Assembly: GCA_027317645.1 (NCBI GenBank)
Contig: DAHVQS010000028.1
Coordinates: forward strand, 1-23,993
Source: Paenalcaligenes sp021793095
GTDB lineage: Bacteria > Pseudomonadota > Gammaproteobacteria > Burkholderiales > Burkholderiaceae_B
Length of the DNA: 23,993 bases
Direction of reading: 5' to 3'
Shown here: piece after piece, positions 1-7,482 of the stretch
Layout: each line of letters opens with the position of its first letter
Numbering within the stretch: position 1 is the stretch's first letter
Made by a program: the position numbers and the translations under genes
Notes under the pieces: generated by a model
The model's input: the letters and a program-made list of their open reading frames with translations, nothing else
Databases searched by the model: none
What the model was told of the DNA's origin: nothing

Positions 1-410
1 GGGATAGAAAAAACAGCAGCATCCGAGGCGATGCGAATATCGGCACGCATGGCGATATCAAGCCCAGCCCCAAAGCAATACCCCTGAATCATGGCGATGA
101 GGGGTTTTTCTATAGCTATCATGGCCTGCCTGGCCTGATCAGAAATCTGGGCGTATTCGCGGGCTTTTTCAGCATTATTTCTTTTGTCTTTAAATTCCGA
201 GATGTCAGCACCCGACACAAAAGCACGGTCGCCGGCCCCTGTCATCACAATGACTTTAATGTCTGAACGTTGTTGAAACTCTTGAAAGGCCTGTGTCGTT
301 TCCTGCCACATGCTCAAAGTCATCGCATTGTGCTTCTGTGGCTGATTGAAATACACAATGGCTATTTCCCCTGCGTATGCAATCTTAATCCCGGGTGCTT
401 CTGCTGACAT
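1..410 (-). CDS. Enoyl-CoA hydratase/isomerase (crotonase family), 3' part missing at window edge
   Basis: I translated the minus strand from the ATG at 408-410 to the left edge and obtained 136 residues with no stop. The N-terminal part is typical of crotonases: a beta strand with FNQPQKHNAMT near residues 26-36, the oxyanion-hole segment SGADISEF near residues 68-75, and the second oxyanion segment QGYCFGAGLDIAMRADIRIAS after residue 105. Crotonases bind acyl-CoA thioesters in the cytoplasm and hydrate, isomerise or cleave them; the exact reaction cannot be told from this fragment. The gene starts 13 bp after the CoA transferase stop, with a weak GGAT ribosome site, so it is almost certainly co-transcribed with it. 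The product would act on the CoA ester that the transferase makes. The C-terminal half lies outside the window. Confidence 0.9.
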   Translation of the reverse strand, partial: MSAEAPGIKIAYAGEIAIVYFNQPQKHNAMTLSMWQETTQAFQEFQQRSDIKVIVMTGAGDRAFVSGADISEFKDKRNNAEKAREYAQISDQARQAMIAIEKPLIAMIQGYCFGAGLDIAMRADIRIASDAAVFSI

Positions 411-423
411 ACTGATATCCAAT

Positions 424-1617
424 TTAAAGTATTTCTTGGCTGTAAAGCGCTTCGATGTCTGCCTCCATTAGCCCTAATACGCGCGTGAGTATTTCTTGGT
501 TGTGCTCACCACGTTCTGGGGCTGGATAACTGTCACGCGCCTCAAGCGCTTGCAATCGGATGGGTTGTGCCAGTACTTGCTGCATGCCTAACTGTTGATG
601 CTCAACGGTGCGAACTAAATCTAAGTGCTGTACCTGAGCATCTTCGAATGTTTCCGCAACGTTATAGACCGGGCCACAAGCTACCCCCGCAGCATTCAGG
701 CGTTCTATCCAATATTTTGTGCTGTGTTTTTGTAGAGCTTCTTCCAGCTCTTTATTGAGTGATTCTCTATTTTTAGAGCGCGCTTTTTGATCAACATACA
801 GTTCGTTGGTAATGAGGTCTTCGCGACCAATTTCGCGGCACAGTCCTTTCCACATACCATCAGCGGCTGCGCAGATGGTTAACACTCCATCGGCTGTTTT
901 ATAGACCCCGGTTGGCATCCTTGTCGCATGGTCGTTGCCGACTTGGACGGGCAGCTGCTTTTCATTTAAATAACGTACCGCCTGAAAATCCATCAAATTA
1001 ATCAATGTTTCCAATAAGGAGACCTGTACCCAACTGCCTTGGCCAGTACGCTGTCTTTTTAATAATGCTAGGAAAATGCCTTGCGCACACATTTGTCCTG
1101 TCACTGAGTCTGCAACCGCGATCCCCGAACGAACAAAAGGGGTACCAGGGTGCCCTGTAACTGACATGAGACCACTCATTCCCTGAATGATTTGATCAAA
1201 GCCCGGGCGCTTGCTGTAAGGTCCATCTTGGCCAAAACCAGAAATGCTGGCATAAATGATGCCTGGGTTGATTTCTTTTAGCTGCTCATAATTTATTTTG
1301 AGCTTGTCTTTAACATCAGGACGGAAATTCTCAACCACAACATCTGATTTTTTGACGAGGTCATAGAAAAGCTCTCTGCCTTTTTCTTTTTTTAAGTTTA
1401 AGCTCAGGCTGAGCTTGCCCCCATTTAAGTTTTGAAAATCAGAATCATAGCGGGGGCCGCCCATATCTACCCCATCGGTCAGACTCAACGGGGCTTCTAT
1501 TTTTATGACCTCGGCGCCCCAATGCACAAACTGCCGTGTCGCTGTTGGGCCTGCACGCACACGCGTTAAATCTAGCACCCTAATTCCCTGTAGCGGGAGC
1601 CCCAAATCCATGTCCAT
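424..1617 (-). CDS. CaiB/BaiF family (class III) CoA transferase
   Basis: This 397-residue protein has the usual length for a class III CoA transferase, a cytoplasmic enzyme that moves CoA between carboxylic acids through an aspartyl-CoA thioester. The N-terminus (GIRVLDLTRVRAGPTATRQF, then GAEVIKIEAP) is the classic family start. VVENFRPDV (residues 94-102) and SGFGQDGPYSKRPGFD (126-141) are conserved blocks. Asp170 in the GIAVADSVTG context corresponds to the catalytic aspartate of formyl-CoA transferase. The start at 1617 is supported by AGGTGG five bases upstream. The gene lies between the LysR regulator and the crotonase on the same strand. By context it activates an organic acid taken up or produced by neighbouring genes. 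The donor and acceptor acids cannot be deduced; carnitine, succinate, mesaconate and formyl/oxalyl types remain possible. Confidence 0.93.
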   Translation of the reverse strand: MDMDLGLPLQGIRVLDLTRVRAGPTATRQFVHWGAEVIKIEAPLSLTDGVDMGGPRYDSDFQNLNGGKLSLSLNLKKEKGRELFYDLVKKSDVVVENFRPDVKDKLKINYEQLKEINPGIIYASISGFGQDGPYSKRPGFDQIIQGMSGLMSVTGHPGTPFVRSGIAVADSVTGQMCAQGIFLALLKRQRTGQGSWVQVSLLETLINLMDFQAVRYLNEKQLPVQVGNDHATRMPTGVYKTADGVLTICAAADGMWKGLCREIGREDLITNELYVDQKARSKNRESLNKELEEALQKHSTKYWIERLNAAGVACGPVYNVAETFEDAQVQHLDLVRTVEHQQLGMQQVLAQPIRLQALEARDSYPAPERGEHNQEILTRVLGLMEADIEALYSQEIL

Positions 1618-1795
1618 TTAGCCACCTGTAAAACGATTTTTCATATATTTAGTCTATTTACCCCTTGTGATATATGTCAATTTAATTATTCCAATATATT
1701 TATCAATAAAAGAGATAGACAGGGGAAAATAAAATCCACTACTGTCCAAGAGACCCGCCCGCTCAATCTTTTTGCCGAAACCAGAAATATCCAAA

Positions 1796-2701
1796 TTATT
1801 GCGGAAGTTGTTCTGCGTGCTTTTGCAGATAGTCCAAAAACTCTCTAGCAACCGGACTAAGGCTGTGCTTGGCTAAATTGGCCACAGAAATTGTGCGGCC
1901 AATACGTGGGGTAATCTCATGTTTTTTCAAGGCAGAGCCTGGATGTACAGAATTTAAATAATGCTCAACCATACGTGGAACGATGCTCACTGCACGCAAA
2001 GAGGCGGTATAAGCAACCACCGCTGCCCAAGTCTCCAAGGTCAAAAACGGTTGCAAGGGCTGCTCGGTATGTTCCCAAACCGCTCTTTCTATCACCTGAC
2101 CCACGCTACTGGTAGAGGTGATGCTGACTAAGGGAACCTCTAGTAAATGTTGCCATTGACATTCCAACGGCAAATCAATTTCTCTATGCGCTAACACAAT
2201 GAGCTCATCTTTAAACAAACGATGCACTCTGATATCGGCAGTGTCTTCGCTCATGGTACCCAAAACAAGTTCAACCTCACGGCTACGCAAGGCATCAAAT
2301 AAGCGCGCGCTGCGCACTTCTTTAATAACAATCTCAATATCTGGAAATCTGCGATTAAACTGGCTGACTATTTCCGGCAAAAAGGAAGAAACATGTAATG
2401 TAGGCGCAGCGATTGACAACACACCTCTTTCGAGTTTGCTCAATGCTGATGCTTTCTGAACAGCGTTTTCTAAATCATCCAAAACTCTTTCAGCCACATC
2501 TAGGAAAGCTTCGCCACTCTCGGTGAGTTCAAAGTGTTTAGTGGTCCTATTGATTAACCGCACACCCAGCAATTCTTCGAGCACTCTGATCGAACTGCTC
2601 AGATTGGATTGGCTGGTATGCAGCTGATTGGCCGCATCAGTGAAACTGCCACAGAGTGCGACCTCGCGGAAATAAGTCAATTGCTTGATAGTTACATTCA
2701 T
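1796..2701 (-). CDS. LysR family transcriptional regulator
   Basis: This 301-residue protein has standard LysR architecture: an N-terminal winged helix-turn-helix (about residues 4-63; LTYFREVALCGSFTDAANQLHTSQSNLSSSIRVLEELLGVRLINRTT contains the recognition helix), a linker helix, and a two-lobed periplasmic-binding-like effector domain from about residue 90. It sits directly upstream of the CoA transferase on the minus strand and divergently from the alpha/beta hydrolase, the normal arrangement for a LysR regulator of an adjacent catabolic operon. The effector is probably a pathway substrate or intermediate. The start at 2701 gives a complete helix-turn-helix, although no good Shine-Dalgarno sequence precedes it. 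The dyad ATAAAT-N11-ATTTAT begins 12 bp upstream of its start codon, which would suit autoregulation. Confidence 0.93.
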   Translation of the reverse strand: MNVTIKQLTYFREVALCGSFTDAANQLHTSQSNLSSSIRVLEELLGVRLINRTTKHFELTESGEAFLDVAERVLDDLENAVQKASALSKLERGVLSIAAPTLHVSSFLPEIVSQFNRRFPDIEIVIKEVRSARLFDALRSREVELVLGTMSEDTADIRVHRLFKDELIVLAHREIDLPLECQWQHLLEVPLVSITSTSSVGQVIERAVWEHTEQPLQPFLTLETWAAVVAYTASLRAVSIVPRMVEHYLNSVHPGSALKKHEITPRIGRTISVANLAKHSLSPVAREFLDYLQKHAEQLPQ

Positions 2702-2712
2702 ATGTAGAAACG

Positions 2713-2762
2713 ATAAATATAGCTAAATTATTTATTTGCCTAACATTCCATCCTAGAGGAAT
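2713..2762. promoter_or_regulatory. Divergent LysR control region with two dyads
   Basis: The 94-bp gap between the LysR gene and the alpha/beta hydrolase contains two inverted repeats. One is ATAAAT-N11-ATTTAT at 2713-2735, which fits the T-N11-A rule for LysR boxes. The other is ATTCC-N8-GGAAT at 2745-2762. The dyads are read directly; assignment to this LysR protein is inferred from position. Confidence 0.45.
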
Positions 2763-2795
2763 AATACTATTAATCAGATATTAAATGGGAAAAAA

Positions 2796-3632
2796 ATGAA
2801 GCAAGGGCATGCATCATCTGGAGACATCACTTTATTTTACCGTTCGGTAGGTAAAGGCGAGCCCATCCTTTTTATTCATGAATATGCTGGCGATCACAGG
2901 AGCTGGGATGACCAAATTAGGTATTTCTCCCGGTATTTTCAGTGCATTACCTTTAATGCCAGAGGCTATCCACCCTCAGACGTCCCTGAAGATCCAGAGG
3001 ATTATTCCATGCAGCAAGCTGCAAAGGATGCCATGGCCGTTTTACACGCGTTGGATATCGATAAAGCACATATTGTGGGATTGTCGATGGGCAGCTTTGC
3101 GACGCTGCAAATGGCCCTTGATTATCCCCAAGCCTGCCGCTCAATTACGGTAGTCGGGACAGGGACAGGTTCTGAACCAGAATCACACCATGAATATAAA
3201 AATATCTTTAAGCGCTCTGCACAACAAATCAAAGACCTAGGGATGACTGAGTATGTCGAGCAGTATGCACTAGGGCCAGCGCGACAGACCTTACTCAACA
3301 AAGATCCTGTGGGCTGGCATTTATTTAAAAAGCATATGGCAGAACACAGCCCTATCGGCTGTCGTAATACCTTAATTGGCGTCCAATCAGGGCGACCTTC
3401 TTTGTGGGATCTCAAAGACGATCTGGCCAATATCGACATCCCTGCGTTGTTAATGACAGGCGATCAGGATCTGCCAACGCTGCAAACCCACCTCATGTTG
3501 AATCAGCTATTAAAACGCTCTGGACTAGCCATCCTCCCGCGCTCTGGCCATGCAATCAATATAGAAGAGCCGGCTTTGTTTAATCAGTTTTTGCAAGATT
3601 TTTTGTTTTCTGTGCAAAACCAAAAGCTCTAG
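2796..3632 (+). CDS. Alpha/beta hydrolase (enol-lactonase/esterase-like)
   Basis: This 278-residue cytoplasmic alpha/beta hydrolase has no signal peptide. The oxyanion-hole strand is FIHEYAGDHRSW (residues 26-37), where the usual HG is replaced by HE. The nucleophile elbow is GLSMGS with Ser97, the likely acid is in TGDQD (Asp223 or Asp225), and the catalytic His is His252 in RSGHAINIEEP. It resembles the 3-oxoadipate enol-lactonase / N-formylmaleamate deformylase / esterase group, but the substrate cannot be fixed by sequence reading. The gene is the first of the rightward transcript leaving the LysR region. It is followed 42 bp later by the flavin-reductase-like gene. Its ribosome-binding site is weak (GGGA just before an A-run). 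Confidence 0.9.
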   Translation: MKQGHASSGDITLFYRSVGKGEPILFIHEYAGDHRSWDDQIRYFSRYFQCITFNARGYPPSDVPEDPEDYSMQQAAKDAMAVLHALDIDKAHIVGLSMGSFATLQMALDYPQACRSITVVGTGTGSEPESHHEYKNIFKRSAQQIKDLGMTEYVEQYALGPARQTLLNKDPVGWHLFKKHMAEHSPIGCRNTLIGVQSGRPSLWDLKDDLANIDIPALLMTGDQDLPTLQTHLMLNQLLKRSGLAILPRSGHAINIEEPALFNQFLQDFLFSVQNQKL

Positions 3633-3674
3633 CGCACAAACCAGCATGCATTCTGCCAAGGGAAAAGGAATTTT

Positions 3675-4295
3675 ATGGATATTGATTTAGAACAGCTCAA
3701 CGATGCTCAGCGGTACAAGCTGCTCATGAGCAGTGTGGTCCCACGGCCCATTGCACTGGTCACTACTGTCTGTGAATGCGGCATAGTTAATGCCGCCCCT
3801 TTTAGCCTGTTCAATGTCATCGCAGCATCGCCGCCTACCGTGGTGGTCAGCATTGATACACGTCGTAGCGGCGCGCCCAAAGACACTGGGGCCAATATCT
3901 TGAGCTCGGGTGAGTTTGTTGTCAATCTCGTTAACGAACAAATGGCTGAGCAAATGAATATCTGCGCTGCTGACATTCCCAGTGAAGAAGACGAATTACA
4001 GCTGGCTGGCTTTGCCACCGCACCCGCTAAACGGGTCACTCCCCCGCTGATCACTCAGTCACCGATTAGTCTCGAATGCAAAATGGCAGGCAACGTAGAT
4101 ATTGGTAATCACCGCACTGTCGTGATCGGCAAGATCCTCCACTTTCATATTAAAGATGAGTTTTATGTCCCGGAAAAGGGCTACGTGCTGGCTGAAAAAA
4201 TGCAGCTCATCGCGCGTATGCACGGTAGAGGATGGTACAGCAGAACAACCGATTTATTTCAACTGGAACGTCCCGATCCGGAACGTTATAGATAA
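3675..4295 (+). CDS. Flavin reductase-like (FMN-binding split-barrel) protein
   Basis: This 206-residue protein begins with the signature VVPRPIALVTTVCECGIVNAAPFSLFNVIAASPPTVVVSI (about residues 21-60), typical of the flavin-reductase-like / DIM6-NTAB split-barrel family that binds FMN. Later blocks LVNEQMAEQMN and the terminal GRGWYSRTTDLFQLERP also fit. Family members are NAD(P)H:FMN reductases that supply two-component monooxygenases, or FMN proteins of unknown role. No monooxygenase partner is encoded in the window. AAGGA lies about 6 bases before the start. The gene sits between the hydrolase and the first Bug receptor (23-bp gap), so it is probably in the same operon. Confidence 0.88.
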   Translation: MDIDLEQLNDAQRYKLLMSSVVPRPIALVTTVCECGIVNAAPFSLFNVIAASPPTVVVSIDTRRSGAPKDTGANILSSGEFVVNLVNEQMAEQMNICAADIPSEEDELQLAGFATAPAKRVTPPLITQSPISLECKMAGNVDIGNHRTVVIGKILHFHIKDEFYVPEKGYVLAEKMQLIARMHGRGWYSRTTDLFQLERPDPERYR

Positions 4296-4318
4296 TCACC
4301 TTGTTGGTGGAGGAGCAT

Positions 4319-5320
4319 ATGGTTCTTAGTAAAATCAAAAAACTCAGTACAGTCGTCTTATCCATGGGTGCACTTAGCCTGAGCGCTGGGCTGGTGGCTT
4401 CGAATGCCCATGCCGCAGGCGACTACCCAAAACAGGCCATCACCGTTGTTGATGGGTTTGCACCGGGGGGTTCAACCGATGTTTTGGCCCGAATACTGGC
4501 CGAGGAAGTGAGTCAATCACTAAACCAGCCTGTCATCATTAATAATCGGGCGGGGGCAGGCGGAATGGTTGCCACCTCTCATGTCGCTCGTTCGGCTCCA
4601 GATGGCTACACCTTACTGCTAGGCACAATTGGCCCCATCGTCGTTAATCCCCATTTGATGGACGATCTCTCTTATGACCCAATGGAAGATCTGGTGCCCG
4701 TGATTTCTTTAGTCGATGTTGCAAACGTTGCGGTCGTACAAAGCAGCCATCCGGCTCAAACCGTCGAAGAGCTCATCAAAATGGCCCGAGACAATCCCCG
4801 TGAAATTGATTTCGGTTCGGCAGGCATCGGGACGACCGCTCATTTAGCCGGCGAAGTGTTTCAACAAGAGGCAGAGGTTGAATTCACGCACGTGCCCTAT
4901 CGTGGCGGCGCACCAGCGATTACAGGTTTATTGGCGGGAGAAACAGATTTGATCTTTTCTTCAATCCCCACCGCCGTCGACCATGTCAACCAAGGAACAC
5001 TACGCGCGCTGGCGGTCACCGGGGATATGGAACTAGAGACTTTGCCTGGTGTTCCCCCCATGAAAGAAGCTGGCTTGGAAAACTACAAACTACCCTCTTG
5101 GTACGGGATTTTTGCTCCTAAAGGAACCCCAGCAGAAGTGATTGAACTCATACAAAACGAATTTTATGCGGCGCTGGATAAAGAAGAGGTGCAAAAGAAA
5201 TTAATCTCTCTTGGTATGGTACCTAACCCAGTTCTTGCAGAGGATTTCTCTAAACAGGTCAATAGCGATTGGGACTATTGGCAAGGTATCCTAGAAATAG
5301 CAGATATCAATTTAGAGTAA
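4319..5320 (+). CDS. Bug family (tripartite tricarboxylate transporter) periplasmic receptor, copy 1
   Basis: This is a 333-residue periplasmic solute receptor. The start at 4319 is chosen because GGAGG at 4309-4313 is ideally placed; an in-frame TTG at 4301 is less likely. A Sec signal peptide ends in SNAHA|AGDYP. The mature protein has the Bug hallmarks: ITVVDGFAPGGSTDVLAR (first ligand-binding loop), NRAGAGGMVATSHVARSAPDGYTLLLG, and later HVPYRGGAPAITGLLAGETDLIFSS. Bug receptors bind small carboxylates or related solutes. No TctA or TctB membrane subunits lie nearby, as is common for the large set of orphan Bug genes in this bacterial family. It ends the first rightward transcription unit, just before a branched terminator-like structure. 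Confidence 0.93.
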   Translation: MVLSKIKKLSTVVLSMGALSLSAGLVASNAHAAGDYPKQAITVVDGFAPGGSTDVLARILAEEVSQSLNQPVIINNRAGAGGMVATSHVARSAPDGYTLLLGTIGPIVVNPHLMDDLSYDPMEDLVPVISLVDVANVAVVQSSHPAQTVEELIKMARDNPREIDFGSAGIGTTAHLAGEVFQQEAEVEFTHVPYRGGAPAITGLLAGETDLIFSSIPTAVDHVNQGTLRALAVTGDMELETLPGVPPMKEAGLENYKLPSWYGIFAPKGTPAEVIELIQNEFYAALDKEEVQKKLISLGMVPNPVLAEDFSKQVNSDWDYWQGILEIADINLE

Positions 5321-5356
5321 TTATCCACCCACGGTATTCATTCAATATACTCCCGA

Positions 5357-5414
5357 CAACAGCGCTGTTTGAGTAAGCTCATTGAGCAAGCTCAATCAGT
5401 GCTGTTGCCTTTTT
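5357..5414 (+). terminator. Branched terminator-like RNA structure between the two Bug genes
   Basis: An 11-bp outer stem pairs CAACAGCGCTG (5357-5367) with CAGTGCTGTTG (5397-5407), including one G-U pair, and is followed by TTTTT at 5410-5414. Inside it are two small hairpins with similar sequence: TGAG-TAAG-CTCA (5370-5381) and TTGAG-CAAG-CTCAA (5382-5395). The structure is read directly. Its function as terminator or attenuator is inferred from the T-run. Confidence 0.6.
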
Positions 5415-5458
5415 AACTCCAAGTAATAAGCTATTTACCCCTGCTTTTACCCAAAGCA

Positions 5459-5467
5459 TGTGATAAT
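5459..5467 (+). promoter_or_regulatory. Possible extended -10 promoter for the second Bug operon
   Basis: TGTGATAAT lies 48 bp before the second Bug start and matches an extended -10 element. No good -35 box sits at the usual spacing, so this is a weak prediction. It is supported mainly by the terminator-like structure just upstream. Confidence 0.3.
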
Positions 5468-5514
5468 TCACCAGAGCAGGATCAAAGTTTTCAATAATAC
5501 TAAAGGAGTATGGC

Positions 5515-6492
5515 ATGCGTATCCTCAAGATGCTTTCAGCAGCGATTGCTTTGACTGTGTTGGCCCCGCTCGCCAATGCAGCTGACTTTCCACAAAAAAA
5601 TAAGCCCATCAAAATCGTGGTGCCCTATACGGCAGGGGGGTCTTCAGATTTTGTGGCACGTACAGTGGCCAAAAAGCTGGGTGAAAATATGGATCACACG
5701 GTGATTGTGGAAAACAAACCCGGTGCAGGCACGATTATTGCTGCTGATTATGTGGCGCAGTCCAAGCCTGATGGTTATACCTTGCTGTTAATGGGTGAGC
5801 TCACTCATTCGGCATTGCCCGCATTGCACAAGGATTTGCCCTTTGATCCTATTGAGTCTTTTACACCCATCACCAATTTGGTGGGGTCGCCTTTAGTGGC
5901 GGTGGTGCCCGCCAGCATGCCTGTAGAGGATTTCCAGGGCTTTATTGAGTACGCCAAAGAGCGTCCCGGCGATTTGGTTTATGGTTCGGCCGGGTTGGGT
6001 AACACCCTGCATTTAGCGGGTGAAGAATTTCAGCGCGTGACGGATACCGAGCTCGTGCATATTCCTTATAAAGGGGCTTCGCAGGCACTGGTCGATTTAT
6101 TGGCGGGGCGTATTGATGTGATGTTTGATTTGCCCCAAACCCCCATGAGTCAGATCAAAGAGGGCAAGCTCAAGGGGTTGGCCATCACCAGTCCTGAGCG
6201 TCTGGCTGAGCTGCCCGAGGTGCCGACCACTGCTGAGGCTGGGGTGCCCGAGTTTGATTTCAGTACCTATATTGGGTTGGGTGCACCTGCCGGGGTGCCT
6301 GATGAGATCATTGAAAAGCTCTTTGTTGAGCTACAAAAGGTGATGGAGGATCCTGAGGTCGCCGAGAGTGTGGGCACCATGTCTATGTTTGTAAAAACCA
6401 GTGAATCGCCCGATGAGTTCAAGCAGGCTTTTGTGGATCGTATCGCTGAGATTGCCGAGACCATGGCCAAGGCCGGTGTGCAGCCTGAGTAG
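5515..6492 (+). CDS. Bug family periplasmic receptor, copy 2
   Basis: This 325-residue periplasmic receptor is preceded by AAAGGAG about 7 bases before the start. The signal peptide (MRILKMLSAAIALTVLAPLANA) is cleaved before ADFPQ. Mature motifs are IKIVVPYTAGGSSDFVAR, VENKPGAGTIIAADYVAQSKPDGYTLLL and VHIPYKGASQALVDLLAGRIDVMFD, all standard for the Bug family. It differs widely from the first copy, so the two are distant paralogues and not a recent duplication. It heads a second rightward unit with the UroD-like and PLP-enzyme genes (gaps of 33 and 15 bp). It therefore probably binds the substrate, or a related compound, on which those two enzymes act. Confidence 0.93.
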   Translation: MRILKMLSAAIALTVLAPLANAADFPQKNKPIKIVVPYTAGGSSDFVARTVAKKLGENMDHTVIVENKPGAGTIIAADYVAQSKPDGYTLLLMGELTHSALPALHKDLPFDPIESFTPITNLVGSPLVAVVPASMPVEDFQGFIEYAKERPGDLVYGSAGLGNTLHLAGEEFQRVTDTELVHIPYKGASQALVDLLAGRIDVMFDLPQTPMSQIKEGKLKGLAITSPERLAELPEVPTTAEAGVPEFDFSTYIGLGAPAGVPDEIIEKLFVELQKVMEDPEVAESVGTMSMFVKTSESPDEFKQAFVDRIAEIAETMAKAGVQPE

Positions 6493-6525
6493 TCTTTTTA
6501 AAATACTAAAAACAACTAAAGCGGT

Positions 6526-7467
6526 ATGTTTATGGATAAATTAGCCCGTTTCTATGCTGCCGTAGAGGGCAGCCCTGTGGATCGTCCCCCGGTGACCACT
6601 TGGGTGCATTTTCAGTCTGATCATATGACGGCCCACGAGGTGGCGCAGCTCCATCTGCGCTTCCTCGAGGCCTATGACTGGGATCTGCTCAAGGTCATGA
6701 ACGATTTTCGTTACCCAGTGCCCGCTGGGGTCGAGGATCTGAGCCATGCTGACGTCTTCAAGCAATACCAGCCTCTGTCTATGGACGAGCCTTCTTTTGT
6801 TAAACAATTGACGTGCTTGCGCGAGATTTTTGACAAAGTAGGCGATCAAGTGCCGGTGCTGGAAACCCTATTTGAGCCTTGCCAGCAGATTGTGCGCAAT
6901 ATCGGCTTTGATCAGGCGGATGAGATATTCAATTATTATGACGAGGCCATCCCAGCCCTAGAAATCGTGACCGAGACCATGTGCCGTTATGTAGAAGAGG
7001 TCCGTAAGATCGGGGTGCAGGGGATTTTCTTGTCTATTAATGGGGCCATCCCGGCCCATATTGCCCGCGGCATGACGGCCGAGCAACACGAGCATTTCTA
7101 CAAAAAATACACGGTCGAGGTACTCAAAGCCGCCGAGGGCATGGTGCGCGTGGTGCATGTGCATGGCAATCACCTGCAAATGGAACGTGTGCTGGATTAT
7201 CCCTGCGAGGTCTTCAGCGTCTCAGATCGCCTCAGCGATAACCCCGGGCTGGCCGAGCTGCGCCAAATGACCGACAAATGCTTGATGGGCGGCATCGATG
7301 AGAGCAAAATCACCGATCGCAGCCTGCCGGCCTTAAAGGCAGAAATCGATGATGCCATCCAACAAGCAGGCACGACCAAATTTATCTTGGCCTCGGGGTG
7401 CACCATCCCGTCATTTACCTCTAAGCGCACCCTGGATTTTCTGCGCGCTTATACCCAGTCTCTGTAG
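6526..7467 (+). CDS. UroD/MtaA-superfamily protein (methyltransferase-like)
   Basis: This 313-residue cytoplasmic protein belongs to the uroporphyrinogen decarboxylase fold superfamily, which also includes the zinc-dependent methylcobamide:CoM methyltransferases MtaA/MtbA. The C-terminal half carries VVHVHGN (His211, His213) and ASGCTIP (Cys292). In MtaA/MtbA-type proteins the zinc ligands are His-X-Cys plus a distal Cys in a similar context, so this looks like a variant site with His in place of the first Cys. The N-terminus lacks the arginine-rich substrate motifs of true haem-pathway HemE, and the genome context is not haem synthesis. It may transfer or remove a methyl or carboxyl group on an imported compound. 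The start could also be the ATG at 6532; no clear ribosome-binding site distinguishes the two. Confidence 0.82.
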   Translation: MFMDKLARFYAAVEGSPVDRPPVTTWVHFQSDHMTAHEVAQLHLRFLEAYDWDLLKVMNDFRYPVPAGVEDLSHADVFKQYQPLSMDEPSFVKQLTCLREIFDKVGDQVPVLETLFEPCQQIVRNIGFDQADEIFNYYDEAIPALEIVTETMCRYVEEVRKIGVQGIFLSINGAIPAHIARGMTAEQHEHFYKKYTVEVLKAAEGMVRVVHVHGNHLQMERVLDYPCEVFSVSDRLSDNPGLAELRQMTDKCLMGGIDESKITDRSLPALKAEIDDAIQQAGTTKFILASGCTIPSFTSKRTLDFLRAYTQSL

Positions 7468-7482
7468 ATTCAGGAGGACACA

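Noticed and set aside
1654..1851. 65-residue minus-strand open frame overlapping the 3' end of the LysR gene
   Set aside because: It overlaps a real gene, has no recognisable domain or ribosome-binding site, and is of low-complexity AT-rich composition.
6526..7467. HemE (uroporphyrinogen decarboxylase of haem synthesis)
   Set aside because: The typical HemE N-terminal arginine motifs are missing, the length is short, a methyltransferase-like His/Cys site is present, and the context is not haem synthesis.
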